This document shows, piece after piece, positions 1-7,608 of a DNA stretch of 41,838 nt (positions within the stretch are counted from its first letter, which is position 1; each line of letters starts with the position of its first letter). Location of the stretch: NCBI GenBank assembly GCA_964533965.1, contig CAZHNN010000020.1:1-41838 (forward strand), given 5' to 3'. The stretch comes from RGIG3178 sp964533965 (GTDB taxonomy: Bacteria; Bacillota; Clostridia; Christensenellales; QAND01). A program made the translations under genes and the position numbers. The notes below the pieces were generated by a model. The model did no database searches and had not been told where the DNA came from. It saw only the letters and a program-made list of their open reading frames with translations.

Positions 1-39
1 TTTGTTTTCCAGAAAAACCGAAATTTGCTTGAGCATCAT
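1..39 (-). CDS. ACT domain protein, N-terminal fragment
   Basis: Only the first 13 codons lie in the window. Read on the minus strand they begin MMLKQISVFLENK, the usual opening of the small ACT-domain proteins that follow paaK in anaerobes. A GGGAGG ribosome binding site sits 8 bases upstream of the ATG at 39. The gene starts 21 bases after the paaK stop codon, so it is the last visible gene of the paaK-iorA-iorB-paaK operon. ACT domains bind amino acids; a role in sensing aromatic amino acids is inference from position only. Confidence 0.75.
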   Translation of the reverse strand, partial: MMLKQISVFLENK

Positions 40-60
40 AGGTCGTTCCTCCCGTCTTGA

Positions 61-1365
61 TTATGCATCCAGCTTCCGCCTGTCATCCACCCGTTTGGCT
101 TTGCCTTCACTGCGCTCTATCTCCTTGGGAGCAAGCAGGCGAACCTCCACGGAAATATTCAGTGCGCTGTTCAATTCGCGCCGCAGTTGTTCACGCAGCT
201 TCTCGATGCTGCTGATGGTATCTCCGATGGCATCGGGATGCAGTTCCACCTGTACTTCCATCGTATCCAGGTTGTGAACACGCTCCACCACCATGCGGTA
301 ATTCGGCGTAATTCCCGGAAACCCTGTCAGCACCGTCTCGACCTGGCTTGGGAATACGTTGACGCCTCTTATGATCAGCATGTCATCCGTTCTTCCCTTC
401 AGCCTTCCGATGCGCCGGTGCGTTCGTCCGCACAGGCACGGTTCCTCGATGATATACGTCAAATCGTGCGTCTTGTACCGTATGGTGGGAATGCCCTCTT
501 TGGTGATCGTGGTGATGACCAATTCACCGATCTCACCCGGTTTGACGGGCTCCTCGGTATTCGGATCAAGGATCTCGATGAGGAATTGATCCTCCCAAAC
601 GTGCAGACCATGCTTGGCTTCCCTGCATTCCATCGCAACGCCCGGGCCCATCGTCTCGGACAATCCATAGATGTCCAGAGCGTCGATGTGCATCAGTTCC
701 TCGATCTGCCGCCGCATGCCTTCCGTCCAGGGCTCCGCGCCGAAGATGCCGGCCCGCAGCTTTAGCTTTTTTAGATCCAGTTGCATGTCGCGGATCGTTT
801 CCGCCAGCATCAGCGCATAGCTAGGCGTGCAGCACAGGATGTTGGTTCCGAAATCCTGCATCAGCATGATCTGCCGCTGTGTGTTGCCAGAAGACGTCGG
901 AACCGCTATGGCACCCAACCATTCCGCGCCGTAATGCAGACCCAGTCCCCCTGTGAACAGGCCGTAGCCGTAAGAGATCTGCACGACGTCGTGCCTTGTC
1001 GTACCCGCGCATGCCAGGGATCTCGCCACGCATTCGCTCCAATTGTCGATATCGTTCTTCGTATACCCGACCGTTGTCGGCTTGCCGGTCGTGCCTGAGG
1101 ATGCGTGCACGCGGATGATCTCATCCATCCCTGCCGCAAACATGCCGAAGGGATAATTGTCCCGAAGGTCTGTTTTCAGTGTGAACGGCAACCTTCGCAA
1201 GTCCGCAAGCGTCCTGATATCCTCCGGCTTTACGCCGGCTTCGTCGAACTTTCTCTTATAAAACGGACTCTTGTTATAACATCTCGCTATGGTCTGCTGA
1301 AGCCGGTATACTTGCAACTCTTCCAGGCGTTGCCTGGGCATTGTTTCAATTTGCATATTCCACAT
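61..1365 (-). CDS. paaK: Phenylacetate-CoA ligase (downstream copy)
   Basis: A 434-residue, full-length PaaK-type adenylate-forming enzyme. It joins phenylacetate or another arylacetate to CoA using ATP, in the cytoplasm. Visible motifs are the AMP-binding loop SSGTTGKPT (residues 89-97), DIYGLSE (231-237), and the C-terminal block RLKGRTDDMLIIRGVNVFPS around 321-340. A CxCG pair (310-313) fits the zinc-binding insertion seen in this family. It follows iorB by 15 bases and precedes the ACT gene by 21 bases, so it is cotranscribed with indolepyruvate oxidoreductase. With IorAB it can run arylacetyl-CoA to arylacetate with ATP gain, or the reverse for aromatic amino acid synthesis; the direction is inference. 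Confidence 0.95.
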   Translation of the reverse strand: MWNMQIETMPRQRLEELQVYRLQQTIARCYNKSPFYKRKFDEAGVKPEDIRTLADLRRLPFTLKTDLRDNYPFGMFAAGMDEIIRVHASSGTTGKPTTVGYTKNDIDNWSECVARSLACAGTTRHDVVQISYGYGLFTGGLGLHYGAEWLGAIAVPTSSGNTQRQIMLMQDFGTNILCCTPSYALMLAETIRDMQLDLKKLKLRAGIFGAEPWTEGMRRQIEELMHIDALDIYGLSETMGPGVAMECREAKHGLHVWEDQFLIEILDPNTEEPVKPGEIGELVITTITKEGIPTIRYKTHDLTYIIEEPCLCGRTHRRIGRLKGRTDDMLIIRGVNVFPSQVETVLTGFPGITPNYRMVVERVHNLDTMEVQVELHPDAIGDTISSIEKLREQLRRELNSALNISVEVRLLAPKEIERSEGKAKRVDDRRKLDA

Positions 1366-1380
1366 AATGGCATCTCCATT

Positions 1381-1965
1381 CTAATCCTTCTCCCGAGCCG
1401 CCTGCAAGCCAAGTGCAAAGGCTTTTTCGTTGATGGCAACATACTCGGGCTTTACGCTCGATTCGATGGCTTGACGCATCCTCTGTTCGTCAAGGCACAT
1501 CATATGTGTCAAAACGCCCAGCAGCACTACGTTTGCTGCGCGCGCCGAACCTGCGATTTGGGCCAGTTTCCCGGCCCCGGTAAATCGAACACGGCCCGCG
1601 CGTTCCTGTGCCCGAGACTCAATGTCCTCGGGATAGGATGCGTTTCCCATCGTCACCGAAAGCGGCTGTACCGTCTCAGAGGAACAGACAAGCAGACCGT
1701 CCGGCTTGAGCATATGGATCCATCGAAGCGCTTCCACGGGCTCGAACGACAAAAGCGCGTCCGCCTGGGAAGTTTCGATCAATGGAGAATGGACTTTTTG
1801 TGCAATTTTAACATGCGTTACGACACAGCCTCCACGCTGCGCCATTCCGTGCACTTCGCTGACCTTGGCGTCAAGCCCGCACAACCTAGCGTATTCGCCC
1901 AATATTTTACCCGTGAGCAGCGTTCCCTGCCCGCCTACACCTACGATCAATATGCCGGTCTGCAT
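1381..1965 (-). CDS. iorB: Indolepyruvate ferredoxin oxidoreductase, beta subunit
   Basis: The gamma-domain subunit of the thiamine-diphosphate 2-oxoacid:ferredoxin oxidoreductase acting on indolepyruvate and other aryl-pyruvates. The N-terminus carries the nucleotide-fold motif GVGGQGTLLTGK, then SEVHGMAQRGG, both characteristic of IorB. I start it at the ATG at 1965: the IorA stop codon (1970-1968) lies two bases upstream, a GGGGGTG stretch serves as ribosome binding site, and homologues begin with this short ILIVGVGGQG strand. This gives 194 residues, close to the usual size. An in-frame start 14 codons upstream would only add residues overlapping iorA. Tight spacing to iorA indicates translational coupling of the two subunits. 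Confidence 0.93.
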   Translation of the reverse strand: MQTGILIVGVGGQGTLLTGKILGEYARLCGLDAKVSEVHGMAQRGGCVVTHVKIAQKVHSPLIETSQADALLSFEPVEALRWIHMLKPDGLLVCSSETVQPLSVTMGNASYPEDIESRAQERAGRVRFTGAGKLAQIAGSARAANVVLLGVLTHMMCLDEQRMRQAIESSVKPEYVAINEKAFALGLQAAREKD

Positions 1966-1967
1966 GC

Positions 1968-3719
1968 TCACACCCCCAGACAGCCCTTCGGGCAGACATT
2001 GGCACAAAGGCCACAGCCGTTGCAGCTCAATGGATCGACAATCGCTTTCTTATCTGCGATGCGCAAAGACGGACAACCCGTGCTCACGCAGATCCCGCAA
2101 CCGATGCAGTTCTCCATATGTACCGTAAAAGCCTTGCCCGGCCTTGTGATCAAAACGCAAGGCCGTCTTGCCACGATGACCTTGACACCGTCCTTTTGCC
2201 AGGCATCCCGAATGGCACCTTCCATCGCCTTCTGGTCGACGGGATCGACGACGGCAACACAGGACGCTCCCAATGCCTCGCAGGTCTTTTCGATGGACAG
2301 CTGCGTTCCCTGCTGCCCCTTTAGCATCTTTCCGGTCCCTGGATTATCCTGGTGACCGGTCATACCCGTGATCGAGTTATCCAAAATCAACACAGTGATA
2401 TTTGCCTTGTTGTACGCCGCGCTTGCAAGCGGACTAAGACCGCTGTGAAAGAACGTGCTGTCCCCGATGACCGCGACGCTGTGCCTCGCAAATTCTCGCC
2501 CCAAGGCTAACTCAGCTCCCTGTGCCATGCCGATGCTGGCGCCCATGCAGATGGTGGTATCCATCGCATTCAGCGGCGCCACGGCGCCAAGCGTATAGCA
2601 TCCTATGTCCCCAAACACCGTCGCCTTGAGCTTTTTCAACAAATGGAATACGGCGCGGTGCGGACAGCCCGCACACAATACCGGAGGGCGGGGTGGCAAG
2701 CCCTGTTCGACCTTAAGATCTATGGTCTCGCCAAGCACTGCCTTTCGTATCGCGCTAGCCGAAAGTTCGCCCATTTTGGAGAAGAGCTCGCTTCCGACAC
2801 AAGGGATTCCCCAGCTCTTTATCTGTTGCTCCATATGACTTTCCAGCTCTTCGACCACATAGAGCGTTTTAACGGTTTTCGCAAACTCTGCAATCGCTTT
2901 TTTGGGCAGTGGGTATACGAGGCCAAAATGGAATATATCCGCCTGCGGCAACGCTTCCTTCACGTATTGATAGCACATGCCCGAGCAGATGACGCCGATG
3001 CTCGAATCGCCCTGGTCGCTGCAAGCGACCGGTTCGCTGCAAGCGACCGGTTCAACGATGTTGACAGGCGCCGTTTCGGCATAGGCAGTAAGCTGCTCCA
3101 GCCTTGCCAAGAGACTCTTCTTGCGCTCGATGGCATTGGCGGGCATCATCACGTATTTGTTCGCGGCTTTCTGATACGATTTCGGTTCCGCTTTGTTCTG
3201 TTCGCCCCGCTGCACGAACCCGCGGGAATGCGCGACGCGCGTGGTAAGCCTCACGATAACGGGGATGTCGAATGTCTCGCTCATCTGAACGGCCGTCGCC
3301 ATAAAATCATACGCCTGTTGGCAATCCGAGGGTTCCAGCACCGGTACATGCGCTGCTTGTGCGATCATGCGGGTATCCTGTTCGTTCTGGCTGCTGTGCA
3401 TGCCGGGATCGTCCGCAACGACAAATATTAGGGCGCCATTGACGCCCGTGTAGGCTCCGGTGAACAGCACCTCCGAGGCAACGTTTAATCCGACGTGCTT
3501 CATACAGCACATCGCACGCACACCGGCAATGCTCGCGCCCATTGCCACCTCTGCCGCCACCTTCTCGTTGGCAGCCCACTGGGCATTCATATCTTCAAAC
3601 TTCGAAGCCGTTTCTGCAATCTCTGTACTCGGCGTGCCGGGATAGGCGGATAATACCGCAACACCGGCATCCAACGCACCATATGCTACTGCTTCGTTTC
3701 CCAACAACAATTCTTTCAT
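1968..3719 (-). CDS. iorA: Indolepyruvate ferredoxin oxidoreductase, alpha subunit
   Basis: The large catalytic subunit (583 residues), converting aryl-pyruvate, CoA and oxidised ferredoxin to arylacetyl-CoA, CO2 and reduced ferredoxin. The N-terminal pyrimidine-binding domain has SAYPGTPSTEI; the TPP-binding half has CAGCPHR and GDSTFFHSGL; the C-terminus has two ferredoxin-like clusters, CIGCGICVSTGCP and CNGCGLCANVCP. I choose the ATG at 3719, where homologues start (MKELLLGNEA); a GTG at 3734 overlaps the stop of the upstream paaK as GTGA and is an alternative. Odd: the linker between domains carries a perfect 18-bp tandem repeat that duplicates EPVACS (see the repeat entry). Confidence 0.95.
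   Translation of the reverse strand: MKELLLGNEAVAYGALDAGVAVLSAYPGTPSTEIAETASKFEDMNAQWAANEKVAAEVAMGASIAGVRAMCCMKHVGLNVASEVLFTGAYTGVNGALIFVVADDPGMHSSQNEQDTRMIAQAAHVPVLEPSDCQQAYDFMATAVQMSETFDIPVIVRLTTRVAHSRGFVQRGEQNKAEPKSYQKAANKYVMMPANAIERKKSLLARLEQLTAYAETAPVNIVEPVACSEPVACSDQGDSSIGVICSGMCYQYVKEALPQADIFHFGLVYPLPKKAIAEFAKTVKTLYVVEELESHMEQQIKSWGIPCVGSELFSKMGELSASAIRKAVLGETIDLKVEQGLPPRPPVLCAGCPHRAVFHLLKKLKATVFGDIGCYTLGAVAPLNAMDTTICMGASIGMAQGAELALGREFARHSVAVIGDSTFFHSGLSPLASAAYNKANITVLILDNSITGMTGHQDNPGTGKMLKGQQGTQLSIEKTCEALGASCVAVVDPVDQKAMEGAIRDAWQKDGVKVIVARRPCVLITRPGKAFTVHMENCIGCGICVSTGCPSLRIADKKAIVDPLSCNGCGLCANVCPKGCLGV
3016..3051. repeat. 18-bp perfect tandem repeat within iorA
   Basis: Two identical copies of tcgctgcaagcgaccggt lie at 3016-3033 and 3034-3051. 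Each contains an inverted repeat, ggtcgct-gca-agcgacc (7-bp stem, 3-base loop), if the bordering bases are counted. The repeat length is a multiple of three, so the frame is kept and the protein gains a second EPVACS in the linker between the two halves of IorA. Confidence 0.9.
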
Positions 3720-3730
3720 GGGCGCGTCCC

Positions 3731-5026
3731 TCACTGCCTTAAATCCGTCACGCGCTGTGCTTTGCCCTCAAAGCGCCTGAGCGACATCGGGTTGACCAGC
3801 GTGACCTTCACGTCAATGAGCAATTCGGTCTGCATCGCCTGACGGATGCGTCCTGACAGCGATTCAAGTTCACTGTAACGCTCCAATAGTCCGGCATCCG
3901 ATACCTCGACCTTCACTTCGACACGATCCATGAAATGCTCCCTGGTGACTACGATCTCGTAGTTGGGACCGACGCCAGCCGTCTGCAACAGCACCTGTTC
4001 GATCTGGCTTGGGAACACATTGACGCCGCGGATCACGAGCATATCATCGCTTCTGCCCTTGATCTTGCTAAGCCGCATGCTGGTACGCCCGCATTCGCAA
4101 GGTACGCTTGTAAGGCTGGCGATATCCCGTGTGCGATACCGAAGCAAGGGCTGCGCTTTCTTATGTATGGTGGTGATAACGACTTCGCCCTCTTCGCCCT
4201 CCGGCAAAACCTTGCCGGTCTTGGGGTCGATGATCTCAAAAATGAAATGGTCTTCTGCTATATGCATGCCATTCTTATATACGCATTCGCCGGCTACTCC
4301 GGGTCCCATTACTTCGGACAGACCATAGTTCTCCGTCACGAGGATACCCCAACGCTTCTCCAGCTCAGTGCGCATCTGCTCCGTGTGCCCTTCGCCGCCA
4401 AACAAGCCGATGCGAACCGGCAGCTTTGTCAAATCAACGCCCATTTCCTCCGCCGCTTCGCTCAAATAAAGGGCATAGGAAGGCGTACTGATGATCAACG
4501 TCGTGCCAAAATCCTCAAGAAGCTGTATCTGGCGTTTTGTGTTGCCGCTTGAAATGGGAATGACCGAGGCGCCGATGTTCTCAAGCCCATAATGCAAGCC
4601 CAAAGCGCCTGTGAACATGCCATAACCAAAGGATATCTGCGCGATGTCATCGGCTGTGGCGCCCGCCATGCATACGAGGCGGGATACGCATTCCGCCCAT
4701 TGCTGCACGTCTTCTTTGGTATATGCCACCACCGTCGCGTTGCCTGTCGTCCCCGAAGAGGCATGGATGCGGATGATGTCCCGCATCGCCACCGCCAAAA
4801 GCCCGTAGGGATAATGGTCGCGCATGTCCTGTTTAACCGTAAAAGGTATTTTTTGAAGATCATCCAGAGACTCAATGGAATCTGCATTCAATCTCGCTTC
4901 ATCCAGCCGTTCCTTGTAAAACGGCACGTTTTCATATACATGTTTCACCGTTTCTTTGAGCCTTTGAAGCTGGATATCCTGCATTGTCTTGCGATCCGCT
5001 GTTTCCATCGCAGGGTTCCAAATCAA
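3731..5026 (-). CDS. paaK: Phenylacetate-CoA ligase (upstream copy)
   Basis: A second arylacetate-CoA ligase, clearly paralogous to the copy at 61-1365 and the first gene of the operon. Visible motifs are SSGTTGNAT (AMP-binding loop), ENYGLSE, the CECGR zinc-type motif and KGRSDDMLVIRGVNVFPSQ. The loop lysine seen in the downstream copy (SSGTTGKPT) is asparagine here. I start at TTG 5026: GGGGAG (5042-5037) lies about 10 bases upstream, and the first residues (MIWNPAMET) then line up with the start of the other copy (MWNMQIET). An ATG at 5044 has no ribosome binding site. Two ligases in one operon suggest different arylacetate preferences; this is inference. Confidence 0.93.
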   Translation of the reverse strand: MIWNPAMETADRKTMQDIQLQRLKETVKHVYENVPFYKERLDEARLNADSIESLDDLQKIPFTVKQDMRDHYPYGLLAVAMRDIIRIHASSGTTGNATVVAYTKEDVQQWAECVSRLVCMAGATADDIAQISFGYGMFTGALGLHYGLENIGASVIPISSGNTKRQIQLLEDFGTTLIISTPSYALYLSEAAEEMGVDLTKLPVRIGLFGGEGHTEQMRTELEKRWGILVTENYGLSEVMGPGVAGECVYKNGMHIAEDHFIFEIIDPKTGKVLPEGEEGEVVITTIHKKAQPLLRYRTRDIASLTSVPCECGRTSMRLSKIKGRSDDMLVIRGVNVFPSQIEQVLLQTAGVGPNYEIVVTREHFMDRVEVKVEVSDAGLLERYSELESLSGRIRQAMQTELLIDVKVTLVNPMSLRRFEGKAQRVTDLRQ

Positions 5027-5117
5027 TGTATTCACTCTCCCCATTGGGAAAGGCGGGCAAAATCCGTTCTACCGTGCCACCGTCTTCCCGTGCATAAGTC
5101 TAAATACTATAAAGCTT

Positions 5118-5145
5118 ATTATAACGAATATTGAATGAAAATCAA
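5118..5145 (-). promoter_or_regulatory. Promoter of the paaK-iorAB operon
   Basis: On the minus strand TTGATT (5145-5140) and TATAAT (5123-5118) are separated by 16 bases, a good sigma-A-type pair. Transcription would start near 5111, giving a leader of about 85 bases before the TTG start at 5026. Confidence 0.6.
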
Positions 5146-5218
5146 ACCCGATTTCGACCTGCGCAACCTCCAACAAGGCATGCAATGCAGCATTGTGATA
5201 TCAATATTGTGAAAAAAG

Positions 5219-5233
5219 TATTCAAATTGAATA
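5219..5233. promoter_or_regulatory. 15-bp palindrome, candidate operator for nfnAB
   Basis: tattcaa-a-ttgaata is a perfect inverted repeat with 7-base arms and a 1-base centre. Its right arm covers most of the -35 hexamer of the nfnA promoter (TTGAAT, 5227-5232). A protein bound here would block polymerase. I cannot assign it to a known regulator; it does not match the Rex consensus. Confidence 0.4.
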
Positions 5234-5255
5234 TTTATCAACAGCAAGGTAGAAT
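5227..5255 (+). promoter_or_regulatory. Promoter of nfnAB
   Basis: TTGAAT (5227-5232) and TAGAAT (5250-5255) are separated by exactly 17 bases. The predicted start, near 5262, leaves about 36 bases of leader before the TTG start codon of nfnA. It is divergent from the paaK promoter about 100 bases away. Confidence 0.55.
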
Positions 5256-5297
5256 ATTGACGAGGATTTTGAAACTTTTCCGAAAGCAGGTGCATCT

Positions 5298-6146
5298 TTG
5301 TACGAAATCGTAAAAAAGCGTGTTCTAAACGAATTGACCACATGGATGGATGTTTATGCGCCGATGGTAGCCAAACATGCGCGCCCCGGACAATTCATCA
5401 TCTTGCGGGTAGATGCGGATGGAGAGCGGATACCGTTGACCATCGGTGGATTTGACCGCGAATTGGGTACCGTCACCATCATTTTTCAATCGGTAGGCGC
5501 CACAACGATGCAACTGGCAGCAATGAACGAAGGAGACAGACTTGTTGATTTTGCGGGTCCCTTGGGGCATCCAAGCGAATTGGATGGCTTCGGGCGCGTT
5601 GCCATTTTGGGCGGAGGATTGGGCGTTGCGATCGCGTACCCGCAAGCCAAGGCACTGCACGACAATGGTGTTCATGTGGATCTTATCGTCGGTTTCCGTA
5701 ACGTCGGCTTGATTATAATGGAAGAAGAGATGCGCAAAGCCTGTACCGATCTGATCGTGCTTACGGACGACGGAAGCAACGGGGACAAGGGATTTGTCAC
5801 AACCGGGCTCGAACGACAGATCCAGAGTGGCGTTCAATACGATGCGGTCATAGCCATAGGACCGCTTCCCATGATGCGTGCCGTATGCAACCTTACAAAG
5901 CCATATGGCATCAAGACGATCGTGAGTATGAATCCCGTCATGGTAGATGGCACCGGCATGTGTGGCAGCTGCCGGCTTACGGTAAACGGTGAAACGAAGT
6001 TCGGCTGTGTGGATGGCCCGGATTTTGACGGCCACCAGGTGGATTTCGACGAGGCAATACGACGCAGCCGCGTGTACCGCGAACAGGAAATGCAAAGCAT
6101 CGAACGGCATCAGTGCCGCCTTCTGGGAGGTGAAAACCGTGGCTAA
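5298..6146 (+). CDS. nfnA: NfnA: ferredoxin-NADP reductase small subunit
   Basis: The small subunit (282 residues) of NADH-dependent reduced ferredoxin:NADP+ oxidoreductase, a cytoplasmic electron-bifurcating transhydrogenase; the family is also labelled sulfide dehydrogenase or dihydroorotate-dehydrogenase electron-transfer-like. The N-terminal FAD domain has PGQFIILRV and RIPLTIGGF; the NAD-binding part has ILGGGLGVA; the C-terminal [2Fe-2S] site has GMCGSCR with FGCVDGPDF. The start is TTG at 5298, preceded by AGCAGG 7 bases upstream, and gives the canonical opening MYEIVKK. It overlaps nfnB by 8 bases. A parallel reading as a glutamate synthase accessory subunit is less likely because the partner has the NfnB layout and no GltB is present. 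Confidence 0.9.
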   Translation: MYEIVKKRVLNELTTWMDVYAPMVAKHARPGQFIILRVDADGERIPLTIGGFDRELGTVTIIFQSVGATTMQLAAMNEGDRLVDFAGPLGHPSELDGFGRVAILGGGLGVAIAYPQAKALHDNGVHVDLIVGFRNVGLIIMEEEMRKACTDLIVLTDDGSNGDKGFVTTGLERQIQSGVQYDAVIAIGPLPMMRAVCNLTKPYGIKTIVSMNPVMVDGTGMCGSCRLTVNGETKFGCVDGPDFDGHQVDFDEAIRRSRVYREQEMQSIERHQCRLLGGENRG

Positions 6147-7545
6147 CATGAATCCCAAAAAGACTCCCGCCATTGAGCAGGATCCCAAGGAGCGCGCCAA
6201 AAACTTCTCGGAAGTATCGCAGGGGTATAATGAGCAGATGGCGCAGGAAGAAGCGCAGCGATGCCTGCAATGCAAAAACCCCCTGTGTGTTTCAGGCTGT
6301 CCAGTACAGGTTCGCATCCCGGAATTCATCGCCCAAATTGCTTCGGGCGATTACAACTCCGCTTATGACATACTCAAAACCACCAATTCCCTGCCGGCTG
6401 TCTGCGGTCGGGTATGCCCGCAGGAATCGCAGTGCGAACAGAAATGCATACGGGGCATTCGAAACGAACCGGTAGGCATTGGACGTCTGGAGCGTTTTGC
6501 CGCGGACCAAGCAATGCAAAAAGGACGGCATCTGATTGCGGATATGCCTTCACAGAACGGCATCAAGGTCGCGGTGATAGGAAGCGGCCCGGCGGGATTG
6601 ACCTGTGCAGGCGATCTTGCCAAACTGGGTTATGACGTCACGATTTTTGAAGCATTGCACACACCGGGCGGCGTGTTGGTCTACGGCATACCCGAATTCC
6701 GCTTGCCCAAGGCGCTGGTGCGCGATGAAATTGCTTCCCTGGAGAGGCTCGGTGTCAAGATCGCGACCAACATCATCATCGGACGGACCTTCTATATACA
6801 GGAACTGATGGAGGAAATGGGCTTCGAGGCAGTGTTTATCGGCTCGGGCGCAGGACTCCCCCAGTTCCTACACATACCGGGCGAAAACCTCAACGATGTC
6901 TATTCCGCAAACGAATTCCTGACGCGCGTTAACCTGATGGCGGCGTATCGCTTCCCCGAAGCTGCGACACCGATTAAGGTGAAGAAAAACGTTGCGGTGG
7001 TCGGTGGCGGCAATGTCGCTATGGACGCCGCACGATGTGCGCTTAGAATGGGCGCGGAGCATGTCAGTATTGTCTATCGTCGAAGCCTTCAAGAGATGCC
7101 TGCACGCATCGAAGAAGTGCATCACGCCGAGGAGGAAGGCATCGAGTTCATGCTGTTGACTAACCCGACGCGCATTGTCGGAGATGAAAACGGCAACGTG
7201 ACAGGCTTGGAAGTGATACGGATGGAGCTTGGAGAGCCGGATGCTTCCGGGCGCAGAAGGCCGGTCATTATACCGGGCAGCGAGACGATTCTGGACGTGC
7301 AAACCGTTGTCATAGCGATCGGCACATCCCCGAATCCGCTGATCAAATCGACGACGCCGAATCTCAACACGCAAAAATGGGGCGGCATCGTCATTGACGA
7401 AGAGACCGGCGCTACCAACATCGAAGGCATCTATGCCGGCGGCGATACCGTTACGGGCGCTGCCACCGTCATCCTCGCAATGGGCGCCGGCAAGACCGCC
7501 GCAGCGTCGATGGATGCTTACCTGAAGGCAAAGCACGGCGTGTAA
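6139..7545 (+). CDS. nfnB: NfnB: NADPH-binding large subunit (GltA-like)
   Basis: The large subunit (468 residues), resembling the small subunit of glutamate synthase. N-terminal cysteines CLQCKNPLCVSGCP and CGRVCPQESQCEQKC bind two [4Fe-4S] clusters. Then come the FAD fingerprint GSGPAGLTCAGDL, the NADPH fingerprint GGGNVAMDAARCALRMGA, and a closing FAD motif IYAGGDTVTGAATVILAMGAG. With NfnA it couples reduced ferredoxin plus NADH to two NADPH. The start is GTG at 6139, with GGGAGG 8 bases upstream inside nfnA, so the genes overlap. Databases often call it homotetrameric NADPH glutamate synthase. Divergence from iorAB, a ferredoxin-reducing enzyme, gives it an obvious electron source. Confidence 0.92.
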   Translation: MANMNPKKTPAIEQDPKERAKNFSEVSQGYNEQMAQEEAQRCLQCKNPLCVSGCPVQVRIPEFIAQIASGDYNSAYDILKTTNSLPAVCGRVCPQESQCEQKCIRGIRNEPVGIGRLERFAADQAMQKGRHLIADMPSQNGIKVAVIGSGPAGLTCAGDLAKLGYDVTIFEALHTPGGVLVYGIPEFRLPKALVRDEIASLERLGVKIATNIIIGRTFYIQELMEEMGFEAVFIGSGAGLPQFLHIPGENLNDVYSANEFLTRVNLMAAYRFPEAATPIKVKKNVAVVGGGNVAMDAARCALRMGAEHVSIVYRRSLQEMPARIEEVHHAEEEGIEFMLLTNPTRIVGDENGNVTGLEVIRMELGEPDASGRRRPVIIPGSETILDVQTVVIAIGTSPNPLIKSTTPNLNTQKWGGIVIDEETGATNIEGIYAGGDTVTGAATVILAMGAGKTAAASMDAYLKAKHGV

Positions 7546-7560
7546 CATACAATAGAAGCA

Positions 7561-7595
7561 AAAAAAGAGCAGGCCGCCAAGCCTGCTCTTTTTAT
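7561..7595. terminator. Bidirectional terminator nfnB / GT2
   Basis: A 9-bp perfect stem agagcaggc (7566-7574) / gcctgctct (7581-7589) with a 6-base loop, flanked by an A-run on the left and a T-run on the right. It serves convergent nfnB and the glycosyltransferase gene. Confidence 0.9.
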
Positions 7596-7608
7596 TTATT
7601 CCTCGGGT

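Noticed and set aside
1105..2355. Open frame of 416 codons on the plus strand across paaK, iorB and iorA
   Set aside because: Crosses three confirmed minus-strand genes; composition is that of a reverse-strand shadow.
5193..5233. Possible Rex operator in the nfnA upstream region
   Set aside because: TTGTGAA and TTCAA are separated by 7 bases and the second arm is incomplete; the Rex consensus needs a tight inverted repeat.
5325..6329. Open frame of 334 codons antisense to nfnA
   Set aside because: Antisense shadow of nfnA/nfnB without ribosome binding site.
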